From the NCBI RefSeq assembly GCF_036417845.1, contig NC_089981.1, forward strand, positions 76,487,268 to 76,551,267: 64,000 nucleotides of DNA, read 5' to 3'. The first letter of the stretch is position 1. Each line of letters starts with the position of its first letter. The notes beneath the pieces were generated by a model, which saw only the letters and a program-made list of their open reading frames with translations, did not search any database and had not been told where the DNA came from. Below are positions 1-13,930 of this stretch, piece after piece. Source of the stretch: Apteryx mantelli. Its lineage: Eukaryota; Chordata; Aves; Apterygiformes; Apterygidae. Position numbers and translations under genes: made by a program.

Positions 1-221
1 TTCCATCTGAACACGAGGAAAAACTTTTTCACTGTGAGGGTGACAGAGCACTGGCACAGGTTGCCCCGAGAGGTTGTGGAGTCTCCTTCTCTGGAGATAT
101 TCAAAACGCGCCTGGATGCAATCCTGTACAATGTGCTCTAGGTGACCCTGCTTGAGCAGGGGGGTTGGACTAGATGATCTCCAGAGGTCCCTTCCAACCT
201 CAGCGATTCTGTGATTCTGTG
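1..221 (+). mobile_element. CR1 LINE, 3'-terminal fragment
   Basis: This is the 3' end of a chicken-repeat-1 (CR1) non-LTR retrotransposon in plus orientation. It contains the hallmark CR1 3' block: a GGTTGGACTAGATGATCT stretch (about 165-181), then AGGTCCCTTCCAACCT (about 185-200), ending in a short octamer array of ATTCTGTG type (about 205-221). CR1 copies end in this octamer instead of poly(A). The upstream part (GTGGAGTCTCC, GGAGATATTCAAAACGCGCCTGGATG) also fits the CR1 3' region. The element runs off the left edge, so its 5' extent is unknown, but most CR1 copies are strongly 5'-truncated. It cannot move on its own as seen here. CR1 is the dominant interspersed repeat of birds and is also common in turtles and crocodilians, which is the main taxonomic clue in the window. 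Confidence 0.93.
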
Positions 222-3200
222 AGCCCCCGCTGCGGCTGGCTGCAGGGCTGCCACCAGCACACTGCAGCACCAGGGCCAGCAGCAGAGAAACGCAGGTGCC
301 GGGCCAGAAGGAAAACCCTACACTGGAAAACCTCTTGGGAAACTTAGCAGCATCTCGGTGCCAGAGTTGTCATCTCCCCTTGTGGCTGAGCGTGCACGTG
401 GGATCCCATCGCTGGGACAGCAAGAAGCTGGGACGGGGAGGTTCCAATCGTTTTCTTCCCTCGTGTCCGCCTTGATCCATCAGGTCTCCCCAGTCTCATC
501 CTGTGCATTTTTCCTGTCCTTCTGTTGACCAGCCTCTGCTGCCGGCCAAGGGAAGGGCCACTGCATTCGTTGCACCTGTTCTCTGTGTAAATGGAGTTTC
601 GCTGTTGTCAATACCAGTCCAGCACCACTGCGCAAGCCCTGCAGTCTATGGAAACTTTCATTTAAACAAACAAAGCATATTTTAAGTTGTGCACAATGTT
701 TGGCCGTGCTAGCAGAGAGCTTTAGCAGGTGTCTTTAAGGCCTCCAGAAATGCAACAGCAATCCCCAAACGGGATATACAGTGGACTAGAGGCTTAGCTC
801 ATGGAAGTTGGCCAGCCTCCACCGGGTTTGACCCAGGACAATCAGATTAAAAAGCAATGCAGAACAACACTTGTTTTCTTTCTAACAAGCAGTGTTAGAA
901 TGACTTCTTTTCCTTGCCTCAGCGAGCTGCGCTGGACCTTCTTGCTGCATCTCTCCCCACTTCTCATCATCTCCCTCCCTCCCTGCTGCAGGTGGCAGGC
1001 AGCAGCCCTACATGCATGCCACTCACTTGACTGCAGTAACTCGAGACCCGTTTTGCCTTCCTGCCGCTTAGATAATCCGGGAAGCAAACGCTGTGTTTAG
1101 TATTGCAAATGGCCAATGACCAAGGGGAAGTGTAGGGGCAGTTGTGTCACGTGTGAAGGTAAGAGGAGCCTGAGCAGCCCCTTGGCGGGTCTCGCTCCAG
1201 GACCATGTGTGCCAGTTGGCCACTGCCTTCTGGTGGGAATGAAACGCAGTCTAACAGCAATGAGGAGGAATCTGGTAGAGCCCCTGGAGGCTGTAGCTGC
1301 AGCAGCAGACCTGAACTGTTTTATACGGTTTAAACGTTTTATACATTTATATGGTTTATACAGTTGCCAAGTGTATCCCTGTGAGAAGGGCACCTCATGA
1401 GCAGAAGGGAAGGCTTAGACGGGAGGGTATCAATAATCTGATATCGTCAGAAGTAAGAAATAAAAAGCAAAATGTTTTATTCTCTGGAATTTTTCTAATT
1501 GGAGTAAAAAAAAAAAAGAAAATATTTTAACATGAAAAAATACAGAGAAAAGCTAATCTAGTTAACTGGGGATTGAAATTGATACTGAATAGTGTGTTTG
1601 TAGTTATTTCTATTTATCCTGGTGTCTCTGTCAGTTTGGCTTTCTTAATGACATACCAGCAGGCTTAGTTAAAAGGAGGACTTTAAGCAAATAGCACTGT
1701 TATTTTATTTAAAAAGAGCTTTGACATATGAAACACAGCAGGAAGACAGGTGCTAGAAGAACTGTAGGCAGAGGAAGCCATTATTAGATTATTTTCTCCT
1801 TTTAATGAATCCACAAGCAAAATCTCTGCCCCTTAGGTATTCCAGGGATTGTTTCTGCTGGAATTAGTATTGAAATGGGGGGAGCTGTATCAAGAGCAAC
1901 TTTATGTAAAGATGGACGGCACAAAGAACTGACAGTTTACAACTGCTTTTATCTAGTACAGAGAAACTTCCTTGCTCATAATCACCTCAGAGCATCCTTG
2001 TGAGTAACCATCTCATTGCGGAGACTGCTGGGGTCACAGGCGAAAGCAGCAGTCTTCTACCTTCAGGTCTGAAGACGTAACTTCCACAGTGCGTCTACTG
2101 TCCTGTTACTTGTTTTTTTGCAGTAAAACCATTATACTCTGTTCATACTACATTTGTCAGGCTCCTTGACTCACTTTCTGTCCTTGCTTTACCTGGTCAT
2201 TGCTCTGAATGCTGCTTGGAAAAGGTGGGAGATGTGAGAGTCGGTTTCTCCTTGAAGTCTTGCTACGGATGTTGAAATAATTCTTTATCCATGTGTCAAT
2301 ACATGGCTGAGCAGCTTCGGAGCTTGGGGAAAGGTTCTTTACTTGATATTTGGTTAGGAGCAGCATCAGGTGGCAAATCATGAGTGAACTGGGAAATCAG
2401 TAGCTCTGTGAATGTGAATTATGGAAAGGAAATTAGCATGTAGGTCCCATTCTGAAAGAAGGGAGAACGTTAAAATTATATAATACGGAAATTCATGTGG
2501 GGTGGAATATTAGCAGAAGAAGACAGCCTTTTGGATGGATTTAGCATTTTGGTTTTATCTGTGATATGCCAAATATATAAAATTCAGAAAGTTGTGTTTC
2601 TGTTTTTTTTTTTTAATTTTTAATTTATTAATAAAAATGTAATCAAGGGGATCTGCTAGTTCTAAAGTTGCAGAAGAGACTGTGCTGTCATGTGTGCTAG
2701 TAGATGATGCTTAATCTCCATTTTGTAATATTTTTAAAGTTAATTGTAAGATAGCACTTCAATTAGTTTTGTAAGCTCATTTTTTGTATGCTATGAATTG
2801 AAATTCAGATTTCCATCGGTACATAGCCTGCAAATGAAAGAGAGAAAAAAATAATCTAGTAAATGCAGAATGTACATCATTCACTATTGCCTAAATTAAT
2901 GCAAAAATTAAGATTCTGAATAAAGGTATGTTTAATCTCTGTAACTGCTGAATATGTGCAGATACTGGATAATGTATTCTCCTGATTACCAAGAAAGCAC
3001 CAAATTTTTTCTGACCCAAGAGAGTTTCCTTCAGGAAAATAGCTAAAAGGAAAAACAACAACAACAAAAAAAAACCTCACACAAATGCAAAACAAAATTG
3101 AAAGAGCAGGAAATCTTGTTTTAATTAATCTTATGGATTTAAATCATAATTAAAATGAAGGATACAAATCAATTCATGTATATATTGTGCTCACTGCAGG

Positions 3201-4547
3201 GAAGAGCTGGCCATGACGCAGTGCCAGGATAGAGGTTTGCAGTGCGGACTCATGTCAGCTTTCACAGTGGTTGTGAAATCTTAAAGTCCCCTTATGAAAC
3301 TAGTCTTTGCTTTTATTAGAAAAGCAGTTTTAAAGTATCCCAAATTGGAAAGCAACACTTAGTTTTTATTTTGATTTCAACCAAATGCTTGTTTTAGCCA
3401 AAAGTGATGGTATTGATTGGATTGATCCAAAATAGTACAATTTTTTTGTTGTTTGTCAGTCAGAGAAGTAAATCACCATTATGCTCTGATTTCTTCTTAT
3501 AGTTGTTTATTGTAGTGTGCTGATTTGTTCTGCTTTCAAGCATTGTCAATCCTTGACAAATAAATCGGAGCTCCTGAACTCCTGAATCAGTTTTTATTTG
3601 TCAGATTTGACTGGGGCTTAATCCTCAGCCTTGTTTAAAAGTTTTTTTCTGCTCATGGGGGCTGTATTGTTTGGAAGTGCAGTGTGCAGATGGTGAAAAT
3701 TTGCACTCTGAGCAACTTACAGACTGTGGTTGTTTTTTATTATTCCTATTACTTGTCTTTCCCCTTCTCTTTCTGCTGTATGTAGCTGTCTGAACAATTG
3801 GCTGCTCTAATGCTTGGGATGAGGTTTCATATAAGCGCTGTGGTTTGTTTGAAAAGCAGGAGCAAAGGAGGACCCATGCTGCAGCTGGCATTTGAGCTTT
3901 GGCCGGGTGGTCTGGAGCTCCTGGGTCTGATTCTGGCTTTGCCGCTCACCTCCTCAGTGGTGTTGGGTGAGTTATTTCACCTGAGGTTACCTCCTGTTTC
4001 CTTTCAGGTCCTATTGGATGTTCTGTGTTGATGCTGTAAGGTCTTTAAGGTAAAGGATGTCACTTGTTATCTGTTTATACACTATGTAGAAAAACAGGGT
4101 CTCTAAACTCTTCTGTACTGCAAACACTACCTAAAAAACAAAGTAATGAAATATTATTTAAAATATTCTTTTAATGAGGAATTGTATTGACTGCTACTTA
4201 GATGTCTTAACTTGGGGATCACCAATTGGAAATAACTCCATGTACCATTTAGTGTTGGGTGGCGCAATGTCGTGTCTCTGTGCAATGGAAAGTTCAGGCT
4301 TCTTGTGCAGGAAGACTTGCTGCAGAACTGATGGTGAGACAGGGGAGACTCTTTTAAACAGAAAAGCTAAACCAATGTGCTAAGAACTACCACAAACCAC
4401 ATGTGTCCTCCCATGCTTCTTTGGCCTGCTCTTCCCAAGCAAAGACTGTAGTACATCAGCCAAGAAAGAAATAATTAAAAGCACTCCCATAGTGTGTCTG
4501 CTAAAGACATCAGTAGACGAGAATCCTGTTTGATTCATGTTGGTGGA

Positions 4548-4565
4548 GTGTGTGTGTGTGTGTGT
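4548..4565. repeat. (GT)9 microsatellite
   Basis: Nine uninterrupted GT units, flanked by GGTGGA on the left and ATTGGGGAG on the right. Short enough to be stable, but a possible polymorphic marker. Confidence 0.9.
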
Positions 4566-5639
4566 ATTGGGGAGAGGGGGGAAACTCTCTGCTCCGTTTC
4601 TTCCCTTATTTCTGGAAGATGCTATGGGATTGTCATACTGATAATCCCAATTTAGTTTAAATAAAATTGAAAAATTGAGGCTGCATATGCCAGAAGTAGT
4701 AGGTTGTTCTCACTCTACTCTTCTGCAAAGGAGAAGATCCAGAAGGTGGCTGGGCACCTGAAATGGCTCCGTATGTAGAAATTGTTGGCAGCAGAGTCTC
4801 CTCTCCACTGGGGTTATGGTGCACCCTGAGCCTGTGTCTGGGGCAGTGGTAAAGCCTCGCACACAGCTGCCAAGGAGTCCAGACGGAGACAGGGAGGGCA
4901 GTGGACCTCTGCAGCTACACTGCCTTCCTGAAAAGACGGCAAGATTTCACAGGGGGACTGTTTTTCTGTGGAGCGGTGTAAAATTTTACTTTCTTCTTTG
5001 CAACTAGGACTTGTAACCTAAGCAAAAACAGCTTTTATCAACGTTGGGCTAGTCTGCACACCTCACAACGATGCCTCACTGTTGTGTTTTTCTTTCTGTG
5101 CTTTTTCTTTCTTGCCTTCCTATCTAAATTTTCTACTTAAATAAATTCAGCTTGTTTGAAACTGTCAACATCCATTGGTTTGGGAGAGAGGGAGAGCCGT
5201 TCTGCTGACATTAAGTGGGGTGCATGCTCAGACATTGAATTTGGTGTGGATGTATGACGTGGCTGCAAAATGAATGTTTGAGGTGGGTGAAAGGATCTCT
5301 GTTTCCATACAAGAGAAGAGGTGGGTATAGAAAAGGCATAGCTTAGGGATATTCTCCAAAATCCACAGAGATGCCCCAGATGTGGAAAGGATGTCTGTGT
5401 TGCTAGAGAGTTTACCATGACATTTAAAGACACAGTTATTCGCTCTTTCTTTGAGACAGCTACTAGAGATCAAAAATTACGCGTCTGTTTTACCCTGTCC
5501 TGAAATCCACTTTGCAATCTGTAAAAATAAAACAAGAACTCTGCTTTTGTACAAAAAGAGAAGGGAAAAAAAAACCCAAAAACCTGATCCCAGGGTCCCT
5601 GCCTCTCTCTCAGCTTAGCAGCTCACTAGAAGATCAGGG

Positions 5640-5770
5640 AGGCTGGCCCTGCTGCATAAAAAGCAGCGCAGCGGCGCAGCCTGCCCGCGCCGGCAGGGAG
5701 AGCGGAGCAGCCAAGCACCTGGCGGCAGTGGGGTGCTGCCGGCAACGTGCCATGGGCAAAGGGCACAAAA
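5640..5770. promoter_or_regulatory. Short GC/CpG-rich patch in intron 1
   Basis: A local patch containing GCAGCGCAGCGGCGCAGC and CCCGCGCCGGCAGG in otherwise AT-rich DNA. A TATA-like CATAAAAAG lies just before it (about 5655-5663). The patch is too short to meet the usual 200-bp CpG-island rule, and no donor-bounded exon is evident. It could be a weak promoter or enhancer, or just a composition fluctuation. The open frames through it on both strands look accidental. Confidence 0.2.
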
Positions 5771-7380
5771 CCGCCAGGGAGCAGGGAGCTGAGCATTTAG
5801 GATGTCATCTGAGCCAAATACTGGGAGTGCTTGTGTGTGCATACGTGTGTGTGTCCCACCTACCCACCATTGCTGTTTTCTTAAAAAGAGGAAAATGCAG
5901 CACTGTGAATTTTAATGTTTTATATATTCAGGTAGAATTATCCAGTTGTGGTGCAGTCGTATGTCTACAAAGCAGGTATAAAATTATTGTCTAGATGTTG
6001 CATTTTTCAAAATGTGTTGAATGTTTTACTATAGTCTCAACTGTGCTTGAAACATGGCTTAAAAACTGCAGAAAATGTAAACGATGTGCTATAAATAGGC
6101 ATATGATTCCTAAGCAATGATGTGTGCTGCATAACCTTTGTATCTTAGCAAACTGCCAAATCTGCAGTGAAATCTGGTAGCTGAACACTGTATTGGGTTT
6201 GACATTGCACCTGGCTGTAGACATGGAAAGCAAAATCCTGCAATCCAGTCAGTGGGAGTGCTCTGAGCATGAAGAGAGGGAGGTGCTGGAGGGGGTTCAA
6301 AGCGCTGCATCTCACTGAAATTGGAAGGCAGATTTTCACTATAAAGTAGTGCTTGTGACAAGCCAATTTGGCCTTTTCTAGTCCCTTCATATTTCTTTTT
6401 AAATCAAAGCAGCCTTTCAGGACAGTCTGTTGAAAGTATAACGTGCCACCACTGCTGGGCTTGGTGGAAAAGACAAAATAACCCTTATAATGAAAGGAGC
6501 AAAGCACTGTAGCAATTGCTACCAAAGCCAAGATGAAAGAACACAAACATAACTGTGTGTCTTATTACATGCTTCTGAGTGGGTTTATTTCCTGTTTCCT
6601 TCTAATTTAAAAATTGCAAGTGTCCTATAAATAATTATAGGATGAATGCACGTTGCAAAAGTAGCTCCTGTTCTAATAGGGATGTCTTATATAAATCATA
6701 CTCTGTCATAAGTGGGTTTAGTGCATATGTGTGCCACTTTGCTATCACTCTGTATGTCATCCCAGCTGTTTCAGAACATTTTTTCAGCTGTATCTGTCAC
6801 AATGGGTATTTTAAAAAATATTTTCCTGTTATACTATTGTTCTGTTACTCAAACAAGGAAAATCGTATGCATCAGTTTGAAAGCTAGTCTTATTTTATCT
6901 GCTTCAAGGAAATCAATATGCAAGTCCCTACCCACTCTGGCCTGGAGTTATCTTTGTGAAATACATAACAGAAGAACATTTTATCTTTTAGTAGCATTTG
7001 GAAAAATTATTTTCTAAAATCAATACTCTGTTTTCTCTTGAATTTAGTGAAATATTTTCAGTATTTCATTGCTCTAAGAAAATTAGTAGCTACTAATTGT
7101 AAGAGAAATGCATCTGGAATTTTTTTCCCTAATGACACAGTTTCAACTCCACTATGGCCCACATAATGTCTGTTCTTATCACCGTGACATTCCTGAGGTT
7201 ACACTAAAGATAGATTTACCTTGATGCATGCTAGGTTATTTATCTGTGGAAACAGAGAGGGGCGAAATCTGGCTTCTGCAGTGACTGGTCACATGCTAGA
7301 AAATCTGCTGGCAGCACACGCAGCACATGGCAAGAAGTTAGTTGTCCTGATTCTGTCTTTTCCAGAAAGTCAGAGAGACG

Positions 7381-7513
7381 AAGCTGGCCACAAAGCCCCC
7401 GGAAGCGGCGGTGCCGAGCACAAGGCACGTGGGTGCGTTCTGCTCGCTCGTGCGGCTGGATGTAACACGCAGAGATCCCTGTGTAGCGCCATCCGTCGCG
7501 CTTCATAACGTCA
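7381..7513. promoter_or_regulatory. CpG cluster with CRE-like site in intron 1
   Basis: I count about 15 CpG dinucleotides in roughly 130 bp, far above the neighbouring DNA. A CRE-like octamer TAACGTCA (one mismatch to TGACGTCA) sits at its right edge, 7506-7513. CpG retention suggests an unmethylated, possibly regulatory element. The segment is shorter than a standard CpG island, and no transcript structure can be drawn from it. Confidence 0.25.
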
Positions 7514-8303
7514 CTGTCTCACATAACTGATTGTACACTGAGCTGAATAGAATTTCAGTGAAAATGCCATTCTTCAAAATATACCTTTGATTCTATACTA
7601 AAAGTCCTCTCTGCTGTAGTAATTCTCTGTTTATGTAGCCAGCATCATAAAAGTGAACCACATTGATGCTGAGACCAGACAAGCAGAGAGCCAAACCGCG
7701 TAGGTGTAGGCACAGAAATTGCAAGTGTGCCCCTTTAATAACCAAGCATTAACTTCTGAGCTGCTCAAGGGTTGTACCTTCATCCGGTGAACTGTCAAAA
7801 ATTGCCGCCATCTCTCTGCTTCTCGTGCACTTGCTCGTTGTGGATTGTTTGTTTTTCTCCAGCAGTGGTCTGCAACCTTGAATCGGTCTAATAACATGCA
7901 TGAGATTGATGATCGTGCCGCGTGGGTCGGGTAGCAGGGGTGCCGTAGCGCAGCCAGCATCCTCCTCGTGGAGATTACAGCCATCAATTCCTGTCTGCGG
8001 TGAGCACCTACGATGTGATTCCTGGGTATGGGAATGTCAGGTGGTTCCTAAAGTTGAACGAGTTTCCGTTTGGCAACTTTCCCTCCACCCGCAGCATCAG
8101 TACTAGAAAGGCATTATCAGTAGGTAATTTGGTTGGGCACCATAATATATAAGCCTGAAATTAAATATCCCGTTTTACAGCATTAGGTCAGTAGCTGCCC
8201 AGACATGGTAGCTCTTGAGATGTTATAGATGTTTTGTATTTTCAGACCAAAACCACAGTCTTCTCTTTTGTTGGTTAATCAGAAGTGTTATAATTCAGTA
8301 TTG

Positions 8304-8322
8304 TTTTTTTTTGGGGGGGGGG
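8304..8322 (+). repeat. T9-G10 homopolymer junction
   Basis: Nine T followed directly by ten G. Low complexity; a likely site of length error in sequencing and of length polymorphism. Confidence 0.85.
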
Positions 8323-9070
8323 AGGAAGCCTTCACACCTTAATTAAACTTGGCTTGAGCCAAGCCTGGAATTGTAGGAGGACAATGCAAAAAGCAGATTC
8401 ATTTGCAGGATAGCAGACTCGCAGCCTCAGCAGCTGTGAAACAACATCCGTTCTTGGCATGGGAGGCTCAACACATGCAAAACTTATTGTCTGACTTCGG
8501 AGGCCTCCCGAAAACTGGACCTGTACATGTTTCTCGCCCTTCTCCTCCCAGCCCACCACCCCACGTCCTGTTCTGCAGCACTGGTCCCTTCCCCACAGCC
8601 CGGTTTGCTGATGGCTCTGCTCAGGCAGGCACCCATACTGGCCCTACCCTGATAGTGGGTTAGGGTTGTGCAATTGTGCCAAAAAGCTGGCTTCTGGTTA
8701 GGCTTTCTTGTAACCTCATTTACACAGCACTGTTTGTCTCTGCTGGAACAGTCCCCATATGAACATTTAAAGTCTCCCAGCTCACAGATTCCCAGTGGAA
8801 ATCCTGATAGGTGTGAATGCTACTGCCTCATGCATGTGCCTGGTGTTAGGAGGGCAGCTGGGGTCTGTTTTGGCTTCTCTAGACAAAAACTTGGATCTGA
8901 AACCCTGAAAGCAGTTTCTCTCTCTGCACCCCCTCACCTACTTCCAACCCCAGTGTAGGTTCAGTGCCTCCATGCACATGCAGTCCCTATTTCATAGCTG
9001 ATCCAGCCTGAAAATATTTACAGTAGGGTTTGCTAACCTGATATGCTAATCTGAATTTTAATATTAAGTT

Positions 9071-9107
9071 TTGTCAAGGAGGACCTATTGTCAAGGAGGA
9101 CCTATTG
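9071..9107. repeat. 17-bp tandem duplication
   Basis: The 17-bp unit TTGTCAAGGAGGACCTA occurs at 9071-9087 and again at 9088-9104, followed by TTG (about 2.2 copies). The two copies are identical, so the duplication is probably recent and could vary between individuals. Confidence 0.9.
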
Positions 9108-11174
9108 CCTGAACTTGCAGGGAAAGAGCATGCCCTGGATGAAGCCACAGGGGACTGTGGTGTTGAGACTGATTCACCTGCAAAGCACTCAGCCCTGTAG
9201 GCTGCATGTATATCCCTGGTGCAGCCGGTAAACTCCTACGTTCAGCAGCTTTGAGGTGAACCTTGCAAGGATTTTTCAAGCACTCATTCCCAGGATGTTT
9301 CTAAACAGTGCCTATGATTACTTCTGAAACCACAGCTATAACACTGGGAGGAAGAAAAAAGGCTTAATAAAACCAAATGTGTTTGTTAACATTAATTCAC
9401 AGCAGCCTCTGTGGCTGAGAGCGCCAGCTGCCATAGTCTTCAGCCGCTGCATTTAGCCAACCTTAAAAGCAGCAATAGCATTGGCTCTGGAGGAAGCTAC
9501 TGCTCTGTCCTATTGTCTGGAGAAAAAAATTGCTTTATAGTAGTGCCTGGAAAGCATGTGCCAGTAAAATGCTGAACAGATATAAAGGGCAAAGAATATG
9601 AATGTATACAATGAATTTGCAAGACTTTTTCACTCAGATGCTGCAACCTTATGGGCCTGATTCCACCCTGTTCTTCACCGGGTGGTGGTTTGTCTATGTG
9701 GGGACTATGTAAAGCACTATCACATCAGTTGCTGTCTTATAATACTTGGCTTGTGTGAGTGCCAGCAGCAATACAAGCTGGAAAATAGCAGGTTTTTTTC
9801 TTTTCTACTGTGACATGTTCTAGATCCATCGGGAGTTGCAGATGTTCAAGGATAAATATAACTTGTTCTGTGGCTAGCTCTGAGCCCACCATTGCAATGC
9901 TGCTCTCCTCCTGACACTGTCAGTGGAGGATGTGGAGGAGAGGAAGAGGCATCCCATGTGGTAGGACAAATCCAGATGGTGAAGTGCACATGGTGGGTCT
10001 TGGGCTTTGGAGGCCATTATAATACAGCCTAAATGTTCTAACCAAACTGCGCATGATTGTCCTATATGGGCCAATTCTGTCTTTTCACAGTGTGCCCCTG
10101 GTCTTCCACCAAAATAGTCCCTCTGTGGAGCCATAGTGCTTGTTGCTTTTGGCCCCGTCTCTAAAGGCACGTTCTCAGTTCATTTCTTTTGGAGGCGTGT
10201 TCCTTATGAGCAGGAGATGAGTGACTCCAAGGAAAGCAGTGTGACCTTTGCATTTTTGAGCAAGGGCACTCCTCCTTCTTGTGTCATTTCTTATGCAGGA
10301 CAGCAGTTTCCCTTTAATGCCGTTGTAACTACCCCACCACCTGCCTTAGCTCCTTTCTGAAAGCACTTCTCTTGCACTAACTGGAAGCCATCTGCTGTGG
10401 CCACGTGTCCTCTGGTGTGTGTTGCCTCCATCCATTGTGCCGCAGTTTATACTTAAACTCTAATTTTTGGAACAGGGAATTTCAGGGACTGGAAGGGTAT
10501 GTCCTTGCAAAGTCCTAATGGAAATGAGGAAAAAAGTCCTCTAAGATCAATGGATTTCTGTCAGTATAAAATGAATTTGAGGGAGAAGAATCTCCTTCCT
10601 TCCTCCTCACTCCTCCGACAGTTTTTCCCCAAGGTATTGTAACCATCAGAACTGCTTATGGAAAGCACTGTTCTGATAGTAGAAATAGCTTTCTGTGACT
10701 ACTTACAATTACTTTGGAGATCAATAGGAAATAACAGCACTTGTGCAGCGAGGAGTGAACAGCACAAACTTAACTTCCCTTCCCCTGCTGTGATGTGTGT
10801 TGTACTGTGGCCCTGTTTTCTTATCTTCTTTATATGAGAGTGTAATTTCAGGCTTGATTTTTTTCTTGATTATAAACAAACAATCTACAGATTTTTACTG
10901 TACTGAACCAACCCAAACCTTTGCCTCTATTCTGATGGGGTGCCTCCTCGTAATTTGCTGTACCAGCCTGTTTGGCAGGTACAAAGATCTCTTCACCATC
11001 ACGTGTTTTAAGATCATCTCACTGCTTTTTGTATTTATGTGTTTGCTCTTTTTGGAGCTGCATGTGGATGGCAGATGAGCTTCACGTGCCTTCCCTTAGC
11101 AGTCGTCTTGGAGCAATGCTGGCTGTGTGGGATGCCATGCAAATGAAAGCAATACAGTCTTAAAAAAGCTGGAC

Positions 11175-11188
11175 AAAAAAAAAAAAAA
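11175..11188 (+). repeat. A14 homopolymer
   Basis: Run of 14 A. No target-site duplication or retrogene body is evident upstream, so I do not read it as a retroposon tail. Confidence 0.8.
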
Positions 11189-13573
11189 GGCATTAGCAAA
11201 GGAATGTGAGGAGTTTGGTGCTATCTGTGTGTGAACAAAATAAATGCCCCAATAAAGGTCCTTTTTTTTAAGCTTGGACAGCATGGTGCCTACCTGGTGA
11301 AAACACCCTTGGTTTCCTTCAGAAGTATCTGAAAAATAACAATTGCATTGTAATTGTTTTGAAGACTAGACTGAAGAGCGAGAAGTAAGAAAGAGTTGCA
11401 TTTCTGGTTTGTGCATTACTGTATTGCTCTAATTCAACTTAATAATTCAATTATCCAGTTAAAGAAATTAAACTAAGACTAAAAGCATCCTGGATGGGTT
11501 GTGCTGAGGCGGAAGTATGTCATGGGGTGTGATGAGTGGGACAATGCCTCTCTTTATCTCTAGGCTTGTAGGATGGTTTTTCCTCTGGATGTAAGGGATG
11601 AAAATGGAGAACTTCAGTCTTGGACTGCGGCACAAAACCTGCCATCAGTCTGTCATCCTGAACATTCAGCTTCACCTTGAGTAGAAGTGGGCTTGAGAAA
11701 ATCAAATCTGGGGGGGGAGTCTGAGTGGAGAGTGGAACTAACTGACCCGAAGTGCTGAGGGCTCTCAGTAGTTCTCGGGTACTTTGGCACTGGAAGAGAG
11801 GAGACACTACAGCAATTTTGGTCTGTAAAACGTGAAGTGCCTATCTCTAGCAATGGTGCAGCTCACGTCCAGGGAATATGATGAAATACATCAGAGTAAA
11901 ATTAAAACCCACCTCATGTATTTAGAAATGAGGAGAGGTATCTGTTTTCATGCTTAGGTGAACTTGACACATACAAATGTATGAACTGCAGTCTCTGGTG
12001 ATGATTATTATTTTAATAGTAAATGAAAAACTCAGAGAGTATAAATTGCTTGTGTTTCTTCATGGCAAAACTGGATTACGTACAATCTAGTAGGAAATAC
12101 TATACTCGGCAGACTAGAACCAGTTCATATATTGCCGGTTAATCTTTCAGCATTAACTCTGACTGAAGTTGGGAGGGTTTATTTGTTTGCTGGTTTGGGG
12201 GTTGTTTCTGGTTATCAGTAAAATAAATTAAGCACTGAATTGACTGAGTATTTGAATATTTAAAGACTGCAGCGTGTAACGCCATGAACGCTGTGATCTT
12301 TAGAGGCACTGACAGCTTTCCCTCTGGCTATTAACGTGTCTGCTTTATACAACACAAATGTCAACATCGCTACTACTCTAATTAGAGCAGTAGGTCAAAC
12401 AGTGTCTTTGTCTGTAGAGGAACCTGGGCCATTGGCCATGTTAAGAAGCAGTCCCTTTGTTAAACCTGATTTATTTTTTTAAGGTTTGTTTTATCTGGTG
12501 ACAGCCTACAAATGCTATATTTAAGGGTGGGCCGTTTTTGCTTACTGCAAAAAGGGAAGAGATTTTTCCCCCTGTTTGAGCTATAAATACAAACCTACCC
12601 CAACACTCACAGGCTCACGGTGGGCTGCAGATCTGACCTGCATGAGGGATGTGCGTTGGTTTGGTTTTGTTCAAATGCAAAGCGTATGTTCCCAGGGATA
12701 GTTTAAATGATAGTAGTACTGCAAGCTCTAGAAGCTTGTGAAGGTAGAGGAATATAGTGCTACTCCTTAAAACTGTTTTCTGTTAACTGATGCAAAGTAA
12801 AGTTGCCATGATCTTCCTCATTTGTGTACTCTGCTGGAGACTGTGGTTTGGCATTGCCTTTTCTGATTTGTTTTAAGTAGAGTTTTGCATCATTTCCCTA
12901 AGGATAAATCTTCCATTTAAAATCAAAAAAACAGTGGTGCCCATCTTGAATGTTTGAAAGATGTGATTGCTCTTTGCAGCTTATCCTGTTTGTTTTTCTG
13001 ACAATGTCTTTGATTGCTTCTCTTTCAATGCACTATGCATCTTGCTAACTGAAATTGCCTGTAACATTATGGAAATAGACTGAAAACTATTTTAAACTAG
13101 ACATTTCAGCATGTGGATATCTTTGATTTCTGTGATTTTGTTTTTTTAGTGGATGGGTAGGTGGTGAATCTCCAGTGGAAATTCTCAGCTTTCAAAATTG
13201 CAGGATTGTTTCTTGGAGTAAGTAATAGTCAGATGAGCTAATGCTGACATGATGTGCCGTATACACTTTAATCCCACTAGTTGTTTCTCTGAAAGAAGAA
13301 TGTCAGCTGTAGACTGGAGGTCACCACTATTTTTTCTCCTTAAAGGAAAGCATGTTGAGGAATAGCACCTGGCACAGTCTTGACAGTGGATGGTGCTTCC
13401 TGGAGCTCAGGTCTGGTTTTATCCTCTCATTAGCATGTAGCACAGCCACTTTCTACTGGCTTTTTGCCCCTTCACTAGGATGATACGTGCCCTGAAATGG
13501 ATCAGGTTGGGCACTTGTAACTTCTTGCAGGTCATATGCTCTTTTGCCTGTAAACTCAAGCAAACCTGAAGTG

Positions 13574-13930
13574 CATGGGGAGGACACAGGGTAATAATCC
13601 ATCACTCGCCCGTACTCGGTGCCACGCAGCATACCAAGAGCCTTGCACAGCAAAGTTGGTGTTACAGGAGCAGGGTGAGGAGCGGAGCCGTGCCAATGTG
13701 GGGTGTCCTGTGCAGCACCAGGGCATGTGCATGCAGCGGGATGGTGCCATGTCATGCGGAGCAGGGAGAGCTGGCGGCGGCACGACAGGGCACCTCCGGC
13801 GGGTCTCTGCCTGCCCTTTCCTGTGAGCCGGCGGCCACTGCCGGTCATCCCACAGTGCTGGCTGGACTTGCACGACTTAGCCCCCGGGCTGGTTCGGAGG
13901 AGACAACCGGCTGCCTTCCCGCTGCTGCCC
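13574..13930. promoter_or_regulatory. GC-rich segment in intron 1
   Basis: About 350 bp of clearly raised GC with roughly 20 CpGs. Three mutually overlapping plus-strand frames (83-113 codons) and two minus-strand frames (105 and 131 codons) cross it. Open frames in many phases at once are expected in GC-rich DNA because stop codons are AT-rich, so I do not call any of them a gene. A borderline CpG island or enhancer is possible. Confidence 0.25.

Noticed and set aside
5512..5994. 160-codon plus-strand open frame
   Set aside because: Composition changes abruptly along the frame, following the short GC-rich patch in its middle; no known motif.
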